From the NCBI GenBank assembly GCA_027490725.1, contig JAIXXN010000048.1:1-34463 (forward strand): a stretch of DNA of 34,463 nt, given 5' to 3'. This DNA is from Oxalobacteraceae bacterium (GTDB lineage Bacteria; Pseudomonadota; Gammaproteobacteria; Burkholderiales; Burkholderiaceae_D). A model generated the notes under the pieces. That model had not been told where the DNA came from. It saw only the letters and a list, made by a program, of their open reading frames with translations, and ran no database searches. Below, piece by piece: positions 24,951 through 32,699 of this stretch. A program made the position numbers and the translations under genes. Numbering within the stretch: the stretch's first letter is position 1; the number at the start of each line of letters is the position of its first letter.

Positions 24951-25631
24951 ATGAAGAACACCCTGAAACTGCTGGCGCTGGCCGCCGCAATGTCGCTGGC
25001 GACAGCCGCCTCGGCGCAACAGACCGCTGGTACCTGGCTGACCACGCTGGGCATGAACAAGATTACCCCGAAAGTCGATTCGGGCGATGTCTCGGCACCG
25101 GCACTGCCCGGCACCAAGGCCGATGTGGGCACCGATAGCAAGCCGCGTCTGGCGTTCGCTTACATGGTGACCGATAACATCTCGGCCGAGATGGATCTGG
25201 GCCTGCCATACAAGCACGACCTGATCGGCGCGGGCGCCATCGAAGGCACCGGCAAGCTCGGTACTTCGCAAGTGCTGCCACCGACGGCACTGGTGCAATA
25301 CCGCTTCCTGGGCGCCAATTCGATGTTCCGTCCTTACGTGGGTCTGGGGATTACCTATGCCATGTTCCAGAAGGAAACCGGTTCGGCCCAGCTGACGGCT
25401 TTGCTGAATACTGGCGGCCCGGGCACCACCTATAAACTCGATGATAAAGTCGCACTCAGCTACCAGATCGGCGGCACCGTGAAGATTAACGAGAAATGGT
25501 TCCTCGACGCGACCCTGATCAAGACCCGTCTGAAAACCAAGGTGCACTTCTCGACCGGTCAGACCCAGGACGTGCGTCTCGATCCGCTGGCAGCAAGTGT
25601 CAGCATCGGCTATATCTTCAAAGGTTTCTAG
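24951..25631 (+). CDS. ompW: OmpW-family outer membrane protein
   Basis: The protein has 226 residues. Its signal peptide is MKNTLKLLALAAAMSLATAASA. An eight-stranded barrel pattern follows: GTWLTTLGMNKITPK, then RLAFAYMVTDNISAEMDLGLPYKHDL (the OmpW hallmark), FRPYVGLGITYAMF, and the C-terminal strand SVSIGYIFKGF ending in Phe, the BAM recognition residue. OmpW proteins form narrow hydrophobic channels for small apolar molecules. TGGAGACGCT precedes the ATG. The gap after the GDSL gene is 72 bases, so co-transcription with it is plausible; a terminator follows. Confidence 0.93.
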   Translation: MKNTLKLLALAAAMSLATAASAQQTAGTWLTTLGMNKITPKVDSGDVSAPALPGTKADVGTDSKPRLAFAYMVTDNISAEMDLGLPYKHDLIGAGAIEGTGKLGTSQVLPPTALVQYRFLGANSMFRPYVGLGITYAMFQKETGSAQLTALLNTGGPGTTYKLDDKVALSYQIGGTVKINEKWFLDATLIKTRLKTKVHFSTGQTQDVRLDPLAASVSIGYIFKGF

Positions 25632-25653
25632 GACCTGAGGCGGTGTGAAGGAC

Positions 25654-25684
25654 AAAAAAAATCGGGGCTAGCCCCGATTTTTTT
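25654..25684. terminator. Bidirectional terminator between ompW and gcdH
   Basis: An A-run, ATCGGGGC (25661-25668), TA, GCCCCGAT (25671-25678) and a T-run to 25684 form a symmetric hairpin between convergent genes. Confidence 0.93.
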
Positions 25685-25704
25685 ATGCCTGCTGCCTGTC
25701 CGTA

Positions 25705-26889
25705 TTACTGGAAGGCCTGAATCCCGGTCTGGGCACGACCCAGAATCAGGGCGTGGATGTCGTGGGTACCTTCATAGGTATTCACCACTTCCAGATTGAC
25801 CATGTGGCGGATGATGCCGAACTCGTCGGAGATGCCGTTACCGCCGAGCATATCGCGTGCGGTACGGGCGATGTCCAGCGACTTGCCGCAGGAGTTACGC
25901 TTCATCATCGAGGTGATTTCTACGGCAGCGGTGCCGGCATCTTTCATGCGACCCAGTTGCAGACAGCCTTGCAGGCCAAGCGTGATTTCAGTCTGCATGT
26001 CGGCCAGTTTCTTCTGCACCAGCTGGTTCGCAGCCAGCGGACGGCCGAACTGGTGGCGGTCCAGCACGTACTGACGGGCGGTATGCCAGCAGCTTTCCGC
26101 CGCACCCAGCGCGCCCCAGGCGATGCCGTAGCGGGCCGAATTCAGGCAGGTGAACGGGCCTTTCAGACCGCGCACATCGGGGAAGGCGTTTTCTTCCGGG
26201 CAGAACACATTGTCCATTACGATTTCGCCGGTCACGGAAGCGCGCAGGCCGAACTTGCCGTGGATGGCAGGGGCGCTCAGGCCGGCCATGCCTTTTTCCA
26301 GCACGAAGCCGCGGATCGCGCCTTCATCGTCCTTGGCCCACACTACGAACACATCGGCGACTGGCGAATTGGTGATCCACATTTTGGCGCCGGTCAGCGC
26401 GTAGCCGCCCGGTACTTTGCGGGCGCGGGTGATCATCGAGCCAGGATCGGATCCGTGGTTCGGTTCGGTCAGGCCGAAGCAGCCGATCCACTCGCCGGTG
26501 GCCAGTTTCGGCAGGTATTTCTGTTTCTGGGCTTCAGTGCCGAACTCGTAGATCGGTACCATGACCAGCGACGACTGTACGCTCATCATCGAACGGTAGC
26601 CGGAATCGACGCGTTCGACTTCGCGCGCGATCAGGCCGTAGGCCACGTAATTCAGGCCGGGGCCGCCGTACTGTTCCGGGATGGTCGGGCCGAGCAGGCC
26701 CAGTTCGCCCATCTCACGGAAAATCGAGGTATCCATTTTCTCGTGACGAAACGCTTCGAGGATGCGCGGCGCCAGCTTGTCCTGACTGTAGGCAGCGGCG
26801 GCATCGCGCACCATGCGTTCTTCGTCGGTCAGTTGCTGGTCCAGCAGCAGGGGATCATCCCAGTGGAACTGGGCGCGGGCTTGGCTCAT
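25705..26889 (-). CDS. gcdH: Glutaryl-CoA dehydrogenase
   Basis: This FAD enzyme oxidises and decarboxylates glutaryl-CoA to crotonyl-CoA in lysine, tryptophan and benzoate degradation. The protein has 394 residues. The acyl-CoA dehydrogenase fold shows [17 protein letters not shown] (substrate/FAD loop), [19 protein letters not shown], and [43 protein letters not shown]. Glu373 in TYEGTHD is the catalytic base. The GCDH-specific [12 protein letters not shown] and [14 protein letters not shown] motifs separate it from other acyl-CoA dehydrogenases. A ribosome-site-like GAGAGACC precedes the ATG. The flavin reductase gene lies 88 bases upstream on the same strand. Confidence 0.96.
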   Translation of the reverse strand: MSQARAQFHWDDPLLLDQQLTDEERMVRDAAAAYSQDKLAPRILEAFRHEKMDTSIFREMGELGLLGPTIPEQYGGPGLNYVAYGLIAREVERVDSGYRSMMSVQSSLVMVPIYEFGTEAQKQKYLPKLATGEWIGCFGLTEPNHGSDPGSMITRARKVPGGYALTGAKMWITNSPVADVFVVWAKDDEGAIRGFVLEKGMAGLSAPAIHGKFGLRASVTGEIVMDNVFCPEENAFPDVRGLKGPFTCLNSARYGIAWGALGAAESCWHTARQYVLDRHQFGRPLAANQLVQKKLADMQTEITLGLQGCLQLGRMKDAGTAAVEITSMMKRNSCGKSLDIARTARDMLGGNGISDEFGIIRHMVNLEVVNTYEGTHDIHALILGRAQTGIQAFQ

Positions 26890-26977
26890 GGTGGTCTCTC
26901 ATTATGGTGAATGCTGCAAGCATTCTATGCTGCCCCTCGCGCGGCGACTTTTCAAATGGCGACACCAATTTCCGTTT

Positions 26978-27481
26978 TTAGCCCAGACCGCCGAATTTGC
27001 CGCCGTGGAAAATCAGCGGGGAGGCCGGGGAAAATTCGCAGAATTCCACTTCGCCCACGAAGATCACATGATCGCCTTCCGGATAGCGGCTGCGGTTATG
27101 GCATTCGAACCAGGCCGACGCGCCTTTCAGGATGGGCTGGCCGGTACGCGACAGTTCATATGCCACACCTTCCCACGGATCGCTGCCACGGGTGGCGAAG
27201 CGGGTCGCCAGATGGGCCTGATCGGCCGCCAGCACATTGATCACGTAATGCGAATTGCCCGTGAAAATAGGCATGCTGTTGGCCTTGTTGGCCAGACTCC
27301 ACAGCACCAGCGGCGGTTCCAGCGACACGGAATTGAAGGAACTGGCGGTTAGCCCGCGAAACGTGCCATCGGCCAGACGGGTGGTGATGACGGTCACGCC
27401 GGTGGCGAACTGTCCTAATGCCTGACGGAAATGGCCGGTATCGAAGCTGGGTGCGGGGGCGCGGGGTGAGACTGTATTCAT
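26978..27481 (-). CDS. Flavin reductase family protein (FMN-binding split barrel)
   Basis: The protein has 167 residues. The split-barrel flavin reductase signature is FRQALGQFATGVTVITTRLADG, followed by GLTASSFNSVSLEPPLVLWSLANKA, HYVINVLAADQ and a C-terminal DHVIFVGEVEFCEF. Such proteins are the NAD(P)H:FMN reductase component of two-component monooxygenases, or stand-alone FMN reductases. No monooxygenase partner gene is adjacent. An in-frame ATG at 27508 would add nine residues. Neither start has a clear ribosome site, so the start is uncertain. It is divergent from msrA. Confidence 0.88.
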   Translation of the reverse strand: MNTVSPRAPAPSFDTGHFRQALGQFATGVTVITTRLADGTFRGLTASSFNSVSLEPPLVLWSLANKANSMPIFTGNSHYVINVLAADQAHLATRFATRGSDPWEGVAYELSRTGQPILKGASAWFECHNRSRYPEGDHVIFVGEVEFCEFSPASPLIFHGGKFGGLG

Positions 27482-27649
27482 GGGAAGGTGCCGGTGACTT
27501 TTCGCCATTATGCCAAAATTTGAGGCAGCTCACCGGATCAGTTGCTTTTTGGCAGTACCAGCCGCTTGACGGCGACAGCAGGGGGCGCCGTGGTAAAGTG
27601 AATTTCTGCTATATTTCTCAGCTAGGCGCCGTGCGCGAGGAGCAAAATC

Positions 27650-28195
27650 ATGCAACAACATCAGCAGAGTGAACTGGAAAGCGCCGTACTCGGCGGCGGA
27701 TGCTTCTGGTGTCTGGAAGCCGTGTTCGAACGCTTGCGCGGGGTGGCCAGCGTCGAGTCCGGTTATACGGGCGGGCCACGCCCCAATCCCAGCTACGAAG
27801 AGGTCTGTACGGGCAGCACCGGCCATGCCGAAGTGGTGCTGTTGCGCTTCGATCCGGCTGTGATCAGCTACCGCGATCTGCTGGAGATTTTCTTCACCAT
27901 CCATGACCCGACCACGCTGAACCGGCAGGGCAATGATGTGGGCACCCAGTACCGTTCGGTGATTTATTACCAGAGCCCGGAGCAGGAAGCCACAGCGCGC
28001 GAAGTGTTTGCCCAGATGGGCAGCGTATGGGATGGACCCATCGTCACGGAACTGTCGCCACCGCAGCCGTATTTCCGCGCCGAAGAATATCACCAGCACT
28101 ATTTCGAACAGCATCCGCTGCAAAGCTATTGCGCCTTTGTGGTGGCGCCCAAGGTTGCCAAACTGCGCAGTCTGTACGCGGCCCGCCTCAAGTGA
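27650..28195 (+). CDS. msrA: Peptide methionine-S-sulfoxide reductase MsrA
   Basis: It repairs the S-epimer of methionine sulfoxide in proteins. The protein has 181 residues. The catalytic motif is GGGCFWCLEAVF with Cys18, followed by GVASVESGYTGG, TGHAEVV, FFTIHDPTTLNRQGNDVGTQYRS and a C-terminal HQHYFEQHPLQSYC, whose Cys could be the recycling cysteine. GAGGAGCAAAATC before the ATG is a good ribosome site. It stands alone. The hemerythrin-PdxH gene is convergent, 28 bases away. Confidence 0.97.
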   Translation: MQQHQQSELESAVLGGGCFWCLEAVFERLRGVASVESGYTGGPRPNPSYEEVCTGSTGHAEVVLLRFDPAVISYRDLLEIFFTIHDPTTLNRQGNDVGTQYRSVIYYQSPEQEATAREVFAQMGSVWDGPIVTELSPPQPYFRAEEYHQHYFEQHPLQSYCAFVVAPKVAKLRSLYAARLK

Positions 28196-28223
28196 CGCTG
28201 GCGCCCCGCGCGGGGCGCTGCGT

Positions 28224-29459
28224 TCAGGGCTGCAGACGTTCCTTGCTCCAGCTGCCATCGGCCTGTTTGCAGTACACGATGCGGTCGTGGAAGCGCGAAC
28301 GGCGGCCTTGCCAGAATTCGATGCGCACCGGATCCAGGCGGTAACCGCCCCAGTGTTCCGGCCGTTCCGGCTGCTCGCCACTGGCGGCAGCAACGGCGTC
28401 GTAATTGGCTTCCAGTAGCGTGCGATTGGCGATCGGCTCGCTCTGTTTCGAAGCGATCGCGGCGATCTGGCTCTTCACGGGACGGCTATAGAAATATTTA
28501 TCGCTTTCTTCGCGCGAGGTTTTTGTGACCGTGCCTTCGATCCTTACCTGCCGCTCCAGTTCGCTCCAGAAGAAGAGCAGCGCGGCGTGCGGACTGGCGC
28601 GCAATTGCTGGCCTTTCTGGCTCTGGTAGTTGGTGTACCAGGTGAAGCCGCGCTGGTCGTACTGTTTGATCAGCACGATGCGCGAACTGGGCTTGCCATC
28701 GCCATCGACGGTAGCCAGACTCATGGCGTTCGGTTCATTGACCTTGGCATGCATGGCTTCCTCGAACCATTTGCCGAATTGGGCAATCGGATCTTCCAGC
28801 ACATCGTCTTCCGTCAGGCTGGCGCGGCCGTAATCGAGGCGGATATCGGCCAGCACCACGCCATTCGCGACGGTATTGCTGACTTGCACCTGATGCTGTT
28901 CCGGCACCTGACTTTGCGGCAGCGAGGGGGCGATGCCACGCCGCACCTGCATGGCGCTGCCTAGCTGTTCCATCTGTTCGTGACTGAACAGGCGCTTGGC
29001 CATCGGGGCGATATTGGTTTCTTCGAGCGCCATGTGTTCCGTATAGCGTTCGATGTAGTGCTGCACGGCGGCGCTATCGAGGCTGGCGCTGGCACCCGTA
29101 GCGATCTGTTCCAGCTGGTGATTGATCTGCTGCCAGGCGCTATCCATCAGCTTGTGGTCGGCCAGAATCACGGGCACGATCAGATCCAGCTGCACGGCAT
29201 CGGCATCGCGGGCAGTGGCCTGCAACATCGGCATCAGGTTTTCTTCTTCATCTTCGTGATGCAGCGTGGCCGCATGGTTGAAATACTTCTGCACCGCCTG
29301 CGCGGCCTTGCGGGCATCGGCGTCGGCGCCATGCACGGGCAGGTGGTCCAGCAGCTTCTGCAGGGTTTCCAGTTGCTTGCGGATGCGGTCGTGGCAATGC
29401 TTGAGCACGGCGATGGGCTGATTAAAATCGGGGGCAGTATCGAACAGATTGTGGCTCAT
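28224..29459 (-). CDS. pdxH: Hemerythrin (HHE) domain fused to pyridoxamine 5'-phosphate oxidase PdxH
   Basis: One unbroken 411-residue frame encodes two complete domains. Residues about 12-165 form a hemerythrin-like four-helix bundle with candidate iron ligands His23, His67/His68 and Glu72 (LHHEDEEENLMP), His102 (LADHKLMD), and His142 with Glu146 (TEHMALEETN). After a polar linker (about 175-203, Gln/Val/Ser-rich), residues about 204-411 match PdxH end to end: DIRLDYGRA, MSLATVDGDGKPSSRIVLIKQYD, FTWYTNYQSQKG, SELERQVRIEGTV, SRPVKSQIAAIASKQS, WGGYRLDP, IEFWQGRRSRFHDRIVY (Arg389, His391), and ERLQP. PdxH uses FMN and O2 to make pyridoxal 5'-phosphate. E. coli PdxH has about 218 residues and lacks the front domain. 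No stop or frameshift separates the halves. An internal GTG start (Val191) could yield free PdxH, but no strong ribosome site is seen. Confidence 0.93.
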   Translation of the reverse strand: MSHNLFDTAPDFNQPIAVLKHCHDRIRKQLETLQKLLDHLPVHGADADARKAAQAVQKYFNHAATLHHEDEEENLMPMLQATARDADAVQLDLIVPVILADHKLMDSAWQQINHQLEQIATGASASLDSAAVQHYIERYTEHMALEETNIAPMAKRLFSHEQMEQLGSAMQVRRGIAPSLPQSQVPEQHQVQVSNTVANGVVLADIRLDYGRASLTEDDVLEDPIAQFGKWFEEAMHAKVNEPNAMSLATVDGDGKPSSRIVLIKQYDQRGFTWYTNYQSQKGQQLRASPHAALLFFWSELERQVRIEGTVTKTSREESDKYFYSRPVKSQIAAIASKQSEPIANRTLLEANYDAVAAASGEQPERPEHWGGYRLDPVRIEFWQGRRSRFHDRIVYCKQADGSWSKERLQP

Positions 29460-29532
29460 GGCGTGCGGCTCGGACGGGGGAAGAAAACCATTCTAGAATA
29501 TTTTTTATGGCGACGTCCGTTAAAATGGCGGG

Positions 29533-30435
29533 ATGAATGCAGATAACCCTACCTCTTTTGAGGAAATAGACTTCGAACGCCGCTTCGGCGGTATCGGCCG
29601 ACTCTATGGCGAGGCGGCACTGGCACGCTTCCGTAACGCCCACGTGTGCGTGGTCGGTACCGGCGGCGTCGGCTCATGGGCGGTGGAAGCGCTGGCGCGC
29701 AGCGCGATTGGTACGCTGACCCTAATTGATCTGGATAATGTCGCCGAATCGAACATCAACCGGCAGATCCAGGCGCTCAGCAGCACCATTGGTCAGGCCA
29801 AGATCAGCGCGCTGGCCGAGCGCATTGCCGAGATCAATCCGTATTGCGTGGTGCATCAGATCGAGGATTTCGTGACGGTCGAGAATGTCGGCGAGATGCT
29901 GGGGCAGGGCCGCTTTGACTATGTGATCGAGGCCACCGACAGCGTCAAAGACAAGGCCGCCATGATTGCGTGGTGCCGCCAGCAGCAGATTCCCATGGCG
30001 ATTATCGGCAGTGCCGGTGGCCAGACCGATCCGACCCAGATTGCCATCGCCGATCTGGGGCGCACCGAACAGGAACCACTGCTCAAGAAAGTGCGCAAAA
30101 TCCTGCGCAGCGAGTATGGCTATCCGCGCGGTGAAAAGCGCAAATTCCATGTCGATGCGGTGTTTTCCATGGAGCGCCTGAAATTCCCCGAGCCGGCCGA
30201 AGCCTGCGCGGTGGATGCGAGCGCACCAGCCGGCGTGACGGGGCTGAACTGTGCCGGTTTCGGTTCGGCGATGGTGGTCACGGCCACCTTCGGGATGGTG
30301 GCGGCCAGCCATGCACTGCGTTATCTGGCCCAGCCGGCGGCGGAGGCGACGGTCGTGCCGCCACTGGAACCGGCCGCAGCGCAGCCAGCAACACCGGCAG
30401 CGGCAACTGAGCTCCCGGCAACGGGCGCGGCATGA
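29533..30435 (+). CDS. tcdA: tRNA threonylcarbamoyladenosine dehydratase TcdA
   Basis: It cyclises t6A37 to ct6A in tRNA, using ATP. The protein has 300 residues. The E1-like/ThiF fold has the ATP-binding GTGGVGSW at 42-49, LTLIDLDNVAESNINRQIQA and the EATDSVKDKAAMIAWC segment. TcdA-specific features include FERRFGGIGRLYG at the start and RKILRSEYGYPRGEKRKF in the middle. The last 35 or so residues (EATVVPPLEPAAAQPATPAA...) are an Ala/Pro-rich disordered tail beyond the domain. TAAAAT at 29521-29526 is so close to the ATG that a leaderless mRNA is possible. It is divergent from the pdxH fusion, 73 bases apart. Confidence 0.95.
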   Translation: MNADNPTSFEEIDFERRFGGIGRLYGEAALARFRNAHVCVVGTGGVGSWAVEALARSAIGTLTLIDLDNVAESNINRQIQALSSTIGQAKISALAERIAEINPYCVVHQIEDFVTVENVGEMLGQGRFDYVIEATDSVKDKAAMIAWCRQQQIPMAIIGSAGGQTDPTQIAIADLGRTEQEPLLKKVRKILRSEYGYPRGEKRKFHVDAVFSMERLKFPEPAEACAVDASAPAGVTGLNCAGFGSAMVVTATFGMVAASHALRYLAQPAAEATVVPPLEPAAAQPATPAAATELPATGAA

Positions 30436-30525
30436 AAGATGTGCTACGGCTGGTAGTTTTGCTATCATGTGCGCGCTAGCAGGGAGACACCTGCTTATGA
30501 CCGATTTCAGAGAAAGAAGATAACC

Positions 30526-31035
30526 ATGCAGCGTAGTTCCCTGTTTGTGGCCGTGCTGTGCGCACTGGCCAGTACGGTCGCTCTGGCGCAAACGCCGGCT
30601 AATCCAGCTAATCCGGCAGCCGCGGCTGGGCCAGCACCAGCGCCTGCGGCGCCGATGGTGGTCGGTTCGGCCACGCCCGGCCCTGCGGCCGAGCAGTTGA
30701 TTGTGATCGACAACAAGATCGGTACCGGCCGTGAAGCCACTACCGGCAGCAATGTCTCGATGCATTACTCGGGCTGGCTCTACCGTCCGCTGGCGAAAGC
30801 CATGCACGGCAAGCTGTTCGACTCCTCGGTCGGGCGCGAGCCGCTCGACTTCGTGCTGGGTGCCGGACGCGTCATCAAGGGCTGGGATCAGGGCATCCAG
30901 GGCATGAAAGTGGGTGGTAAACGTACCCTGATCATTCCATCCGAACTGGCTTACGGCTCGCGTGCCGCGCCGGGCGGCGGGATTCCGCCGAACTCCGCGC
31001 TGATCTTCGACGTCGAACTGATCGACGTAAAGTAA
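30526..31035 (+). CDS. Exported FKBP-type peptidyl-prolyl isomerase
   Basis: The protein has 169 residues. Its signal peptide is [22 protein letters not shown] roughly 35-residue Ala/Pro/Asn linker ([18 protein letters not shown]) is followed by one FKBP domain. Recognisable parts are [81 protein letters not shown]. The drug-binding/catalytic residues of FKBPs (Tyr, Asp, Phe, Ile, Trp) are present. It probably assists folding in the periplasm. An in-frame ATG 57 bases earlier would hide the signal peptide. A TATCAT box at 30461-30466 may be the -10. It is followed by cysK after 82 bases. Confidence 0.92.
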   Translation: MQRSSLFVAVLCALASTVALAQTPANPANPAAAAGPAPAPAAPMVVGSATPGPAAEQLIVIDNKIGTGREATTGSNVSMHYSGWLYRPLAKAMHGKLFDSSVGREPLDFVLGAGRVIKGWDQGIQGMKVGGKRTLIIPSELAYGSRAAPGGGIPPNSALIFDVELIDVK

Positions 31036-31117
31036 GCCAGTCGCGCAGTCCGCAGCTACCGGACAGAGGGGCACTCGGTGTAGACTAAGTGCTATCCCTC
31101 TCACTCCGGAGCTGCCC

Positions 31118-32050
31118 ATGAAAATAGCCAATAACGTCACCGAGCTGATCGGCCGTACCCCGCTGGTACGCCTGAACCGGCTGAATACGGGAAACACCGC
31201 CCAGATTCTGGCCAAGCTGGAATTTTTCAATCCGGCTCATAGCGTGAAAGACCGCATCGGGCTGGCCATGATCGAGGCTGCCGAAGCGGCAGGCCTGATC
31301 CGTCCCGACACGATTATTCTCGAACCTACCAGTGGCAACACCGGCATCGCGCTGGCGATGGTGTGCGCGGCGCGCGGCTATCAGTGCACCCTGGTAATGC
31401 CGGAAACCATGAGCCGCGAACGGCGCATGCTGCTGCGTGCCTACGGCGCCGAACTGGTGCTCACCCCGGGCAGCGAAGGCATGCTGGGCGCGATTGCCAA
31501 GGCCGAGCAGCTGGCTGCGGCCGATAGCCGTTACCTGATTCCCCAGCAATTCAACAATCCTGCCAATCCGGAAGTGCATCGTCGCACCACGGCCGAAGAA
31601 ATCTGGGCCGATACCGATGGCCGCGTCGATATTCTGGTGGCCGGTGTCGGTACGGGGGGCACAATTACCGGGGTGGGCGAGGTGCTCAAGCAGCGCAATC
31701 CCGCCTTCCGCTGCGTGGCCGTCGAGCCGGCGGCGTCGCCGATGCTGTCGCAAGGCACCAAGGGACCGCACCCGCTGCAGGGCATCGGCGCCGGTTTCGT
31801 GCCAGCCGTGTTGAATACGGCGGTGTATGACGAGGTGGTGACGGTGCGCAATGAAGATGCGTTTGAAACGGCGCAGCAGGCAGCACGTCAGGAAGGCTTG
31901 CTGGTGGGTATTTCCGCCGGCGCCGCGCTGTGGGCGGCTGTGCAGGTGGCGCGTCGCCCGGAAAATGCCGACAAGATTATCGTCACCATCATTCCATCGT
32001 TCGGCGAACGTTATCTGAGTACGCCACTGTACGCCGGTCTGGCAGACTAG
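31118..32050 (+). CDS. cysK: Cysteine synthase A (O-acetylserine sulfhydrylase)
   Basis: This PLP enzyme makes cysteine from O-acetylserine and sulfide. The protein has 310 residues. The PLP lysine is Lys44 in AHSVKDRIG, the substrate loop is PTSGNTG (70-76), and the phosphate-binding GVGTGGT is near residue 175. [21 protein letters not shown] is the CysK-specific stretch, which with GIGAGFVP (near 225) supports type A over CysM. The C-terminal half is complete to LYAGLAD. The promoter may be the TAGACT region about 35 bases before the ATG. No terminator is visible in the first 100 bases downstream. Confidence 0.95.
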   Translation: MKIANNVTELIGRTPLVRLNRLNTGNTAQILAKLEFFNPAHSVKDRIGLAMIEAAEAAGLIRPDTIILEPTSGNTGIALAMVCAARGYQCTLVMPETMSRERRMLLRAYGAELVLTPGSEGMLGAIAKAEQLAAADSRYLIPQQFNNPANPEVHRRTTAEEIWADTDGRVDILVAGVGTGGTITGVGEVLKQRNPAFRCVAVEPAASPMLSQGTKGPHPLQGIGAGFVPAVLNTAVYDEVVTVRNEDAFETAQQAARQEGLLVGISAGAALWAAVQVARRPENADKIIVTIIPSFGERYLSTPLYAGLAD

Positions 32051-32205
32051 GCGCTACGCGGACTCGCGGTGCTGGCAAGTAGTGATGGCGTCAGTGCTGC
32101 AGACTGGCGCTGATCCAAAATCTGTGCAATCAATCAGTGAGAGCGCCAGTTGGCAATGACCTACCATTTACTCTAGTCAGGCATGCATCGCTAAGAGCGT
32201 CGGCA

Positions 32206-32313
32206 CTCCATGGAAATATACAGTCTGTAAGCTGTATATGTAATTTACATCCCATAGGGTGTAAATGCAATATACATGTTTTAGGTTGTAATTCGAAATT
32301 ACAACTCCTATAC
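32206..32313 (+). repeat. Tandem 27-bp iteron array (TGTA-N9-TACA) upstream of hipB
   Basis: Three 27-base units in exact phase (32233-32259, 32260-32286, 32287-32313) each begin with TGTA and carry TACA at unit positions 14-17; most also end in a TAGG- or CTAT-like box. A degenerate unit at 32206-32232 keeps only the TACA half, and a last TGTA starts at 32314. Extra symmetry: ATATACAG-N8-CTGTATAT (32216-32239), ATGTAATTTACAT (32238-32250) and GTTGTAATT-N3-AATTACAAC (32285-32305). The stretch is much more AT-rich than its surroundings. It ends 25 bases before the hipB start. The likely role is an operator array for HipB; that is inference. The rest of 32051-32205 shows no gene. Confidence 0.85.
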
Positions 32314-32338
32314 TGTAAAAACAGAATGGAGATTGATC

Positions 32339-32698
32339 ATGGACTATCCAATCCGAACGTTGCAGCAGATACGGCCGCTACTTGTCGGTCTGCGCAAGCG
32401 TAAAGGAATATCGCAGGCTGAGGTGGCCGCATTGCTTGGAGTAGCTCAACAGAGCTATGCGAAGATTGAGGCGAACCCCGCTGCCACCAGCGTCGAACGG
32501 CTGTTCACGATTCTGCGATTGCTCGGTAGTGAGATTGTGTTAACTCAAAACAGTGAGCGTGGCGCAGCGATGGTACTGGATGCGACTCCGGATCAAACGC
32601 CGGCAGCCAGCATGCCCCTGCCTGCGACTAAGTCAAAGAGGGAAGCCGTGGCCGCGCCATCGAAAATGACTCCACCAAACAAGATGGAGCATTGGTAG
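32339..32698 (+). CDS. hipB: HipB antitoxin (XRE-type helix-turn-helix)
   Basis: HipB neutralises HipA and represses the hipBA operon. The protein has 119 residues. The Cro/C1 helix-turn-helix spans about 10-65: LVGLRKRKGISQAEVAALLGVAQQSYAKIEANPAATSVERLFTILRLLGSEIVL. It aligns well with E. coli HipB (88 residues). A longer, polar, Pro/Lys/Ala-rich tail follows. The chain ends in Trp (KMEHW); E. coli HipB also ends in a Trp that contacts HipA. GGAG at 32328-32331 lies 7 bases before the ATG at 32339. A TTG two codons earlier is less likely. hipA starts one base after the stop. Confidence 0.93.
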   Translation: MDYPIRTLQQIRPLLVGLRKRKGISQAEVAALLGVAQQSYAKIEANPAATSVERLFTILRLLGSEIVLTQNSERGAAMVLDATPDQTPAASMPLPATKSKREAVAAPSKMTPPNKMEHW

Positions 32699-32699
32699 C

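Noticed and set aside
24291..25655. 454-residue minus-strand frame across the GDSL and OmpW genes
   Set aside because: It runs through two real genes and their gap on the opposite strand; composition is unnatural and it includes no recognisable domain.
32206..32313. Short CRISPR-like array
   Set aside because: The repeats abut directly with no spacers, are degenerate and contain dyads, so an operator or iteron array fits better.
32137..32403. 88-residue plus-strand frame with a repeating Cys-rich nine-residue pattern
   Set aside because: The 9-residue period is simply the 27-bp iteron array read in one frame; it runs out of frame into hipB and has no ribosome site.
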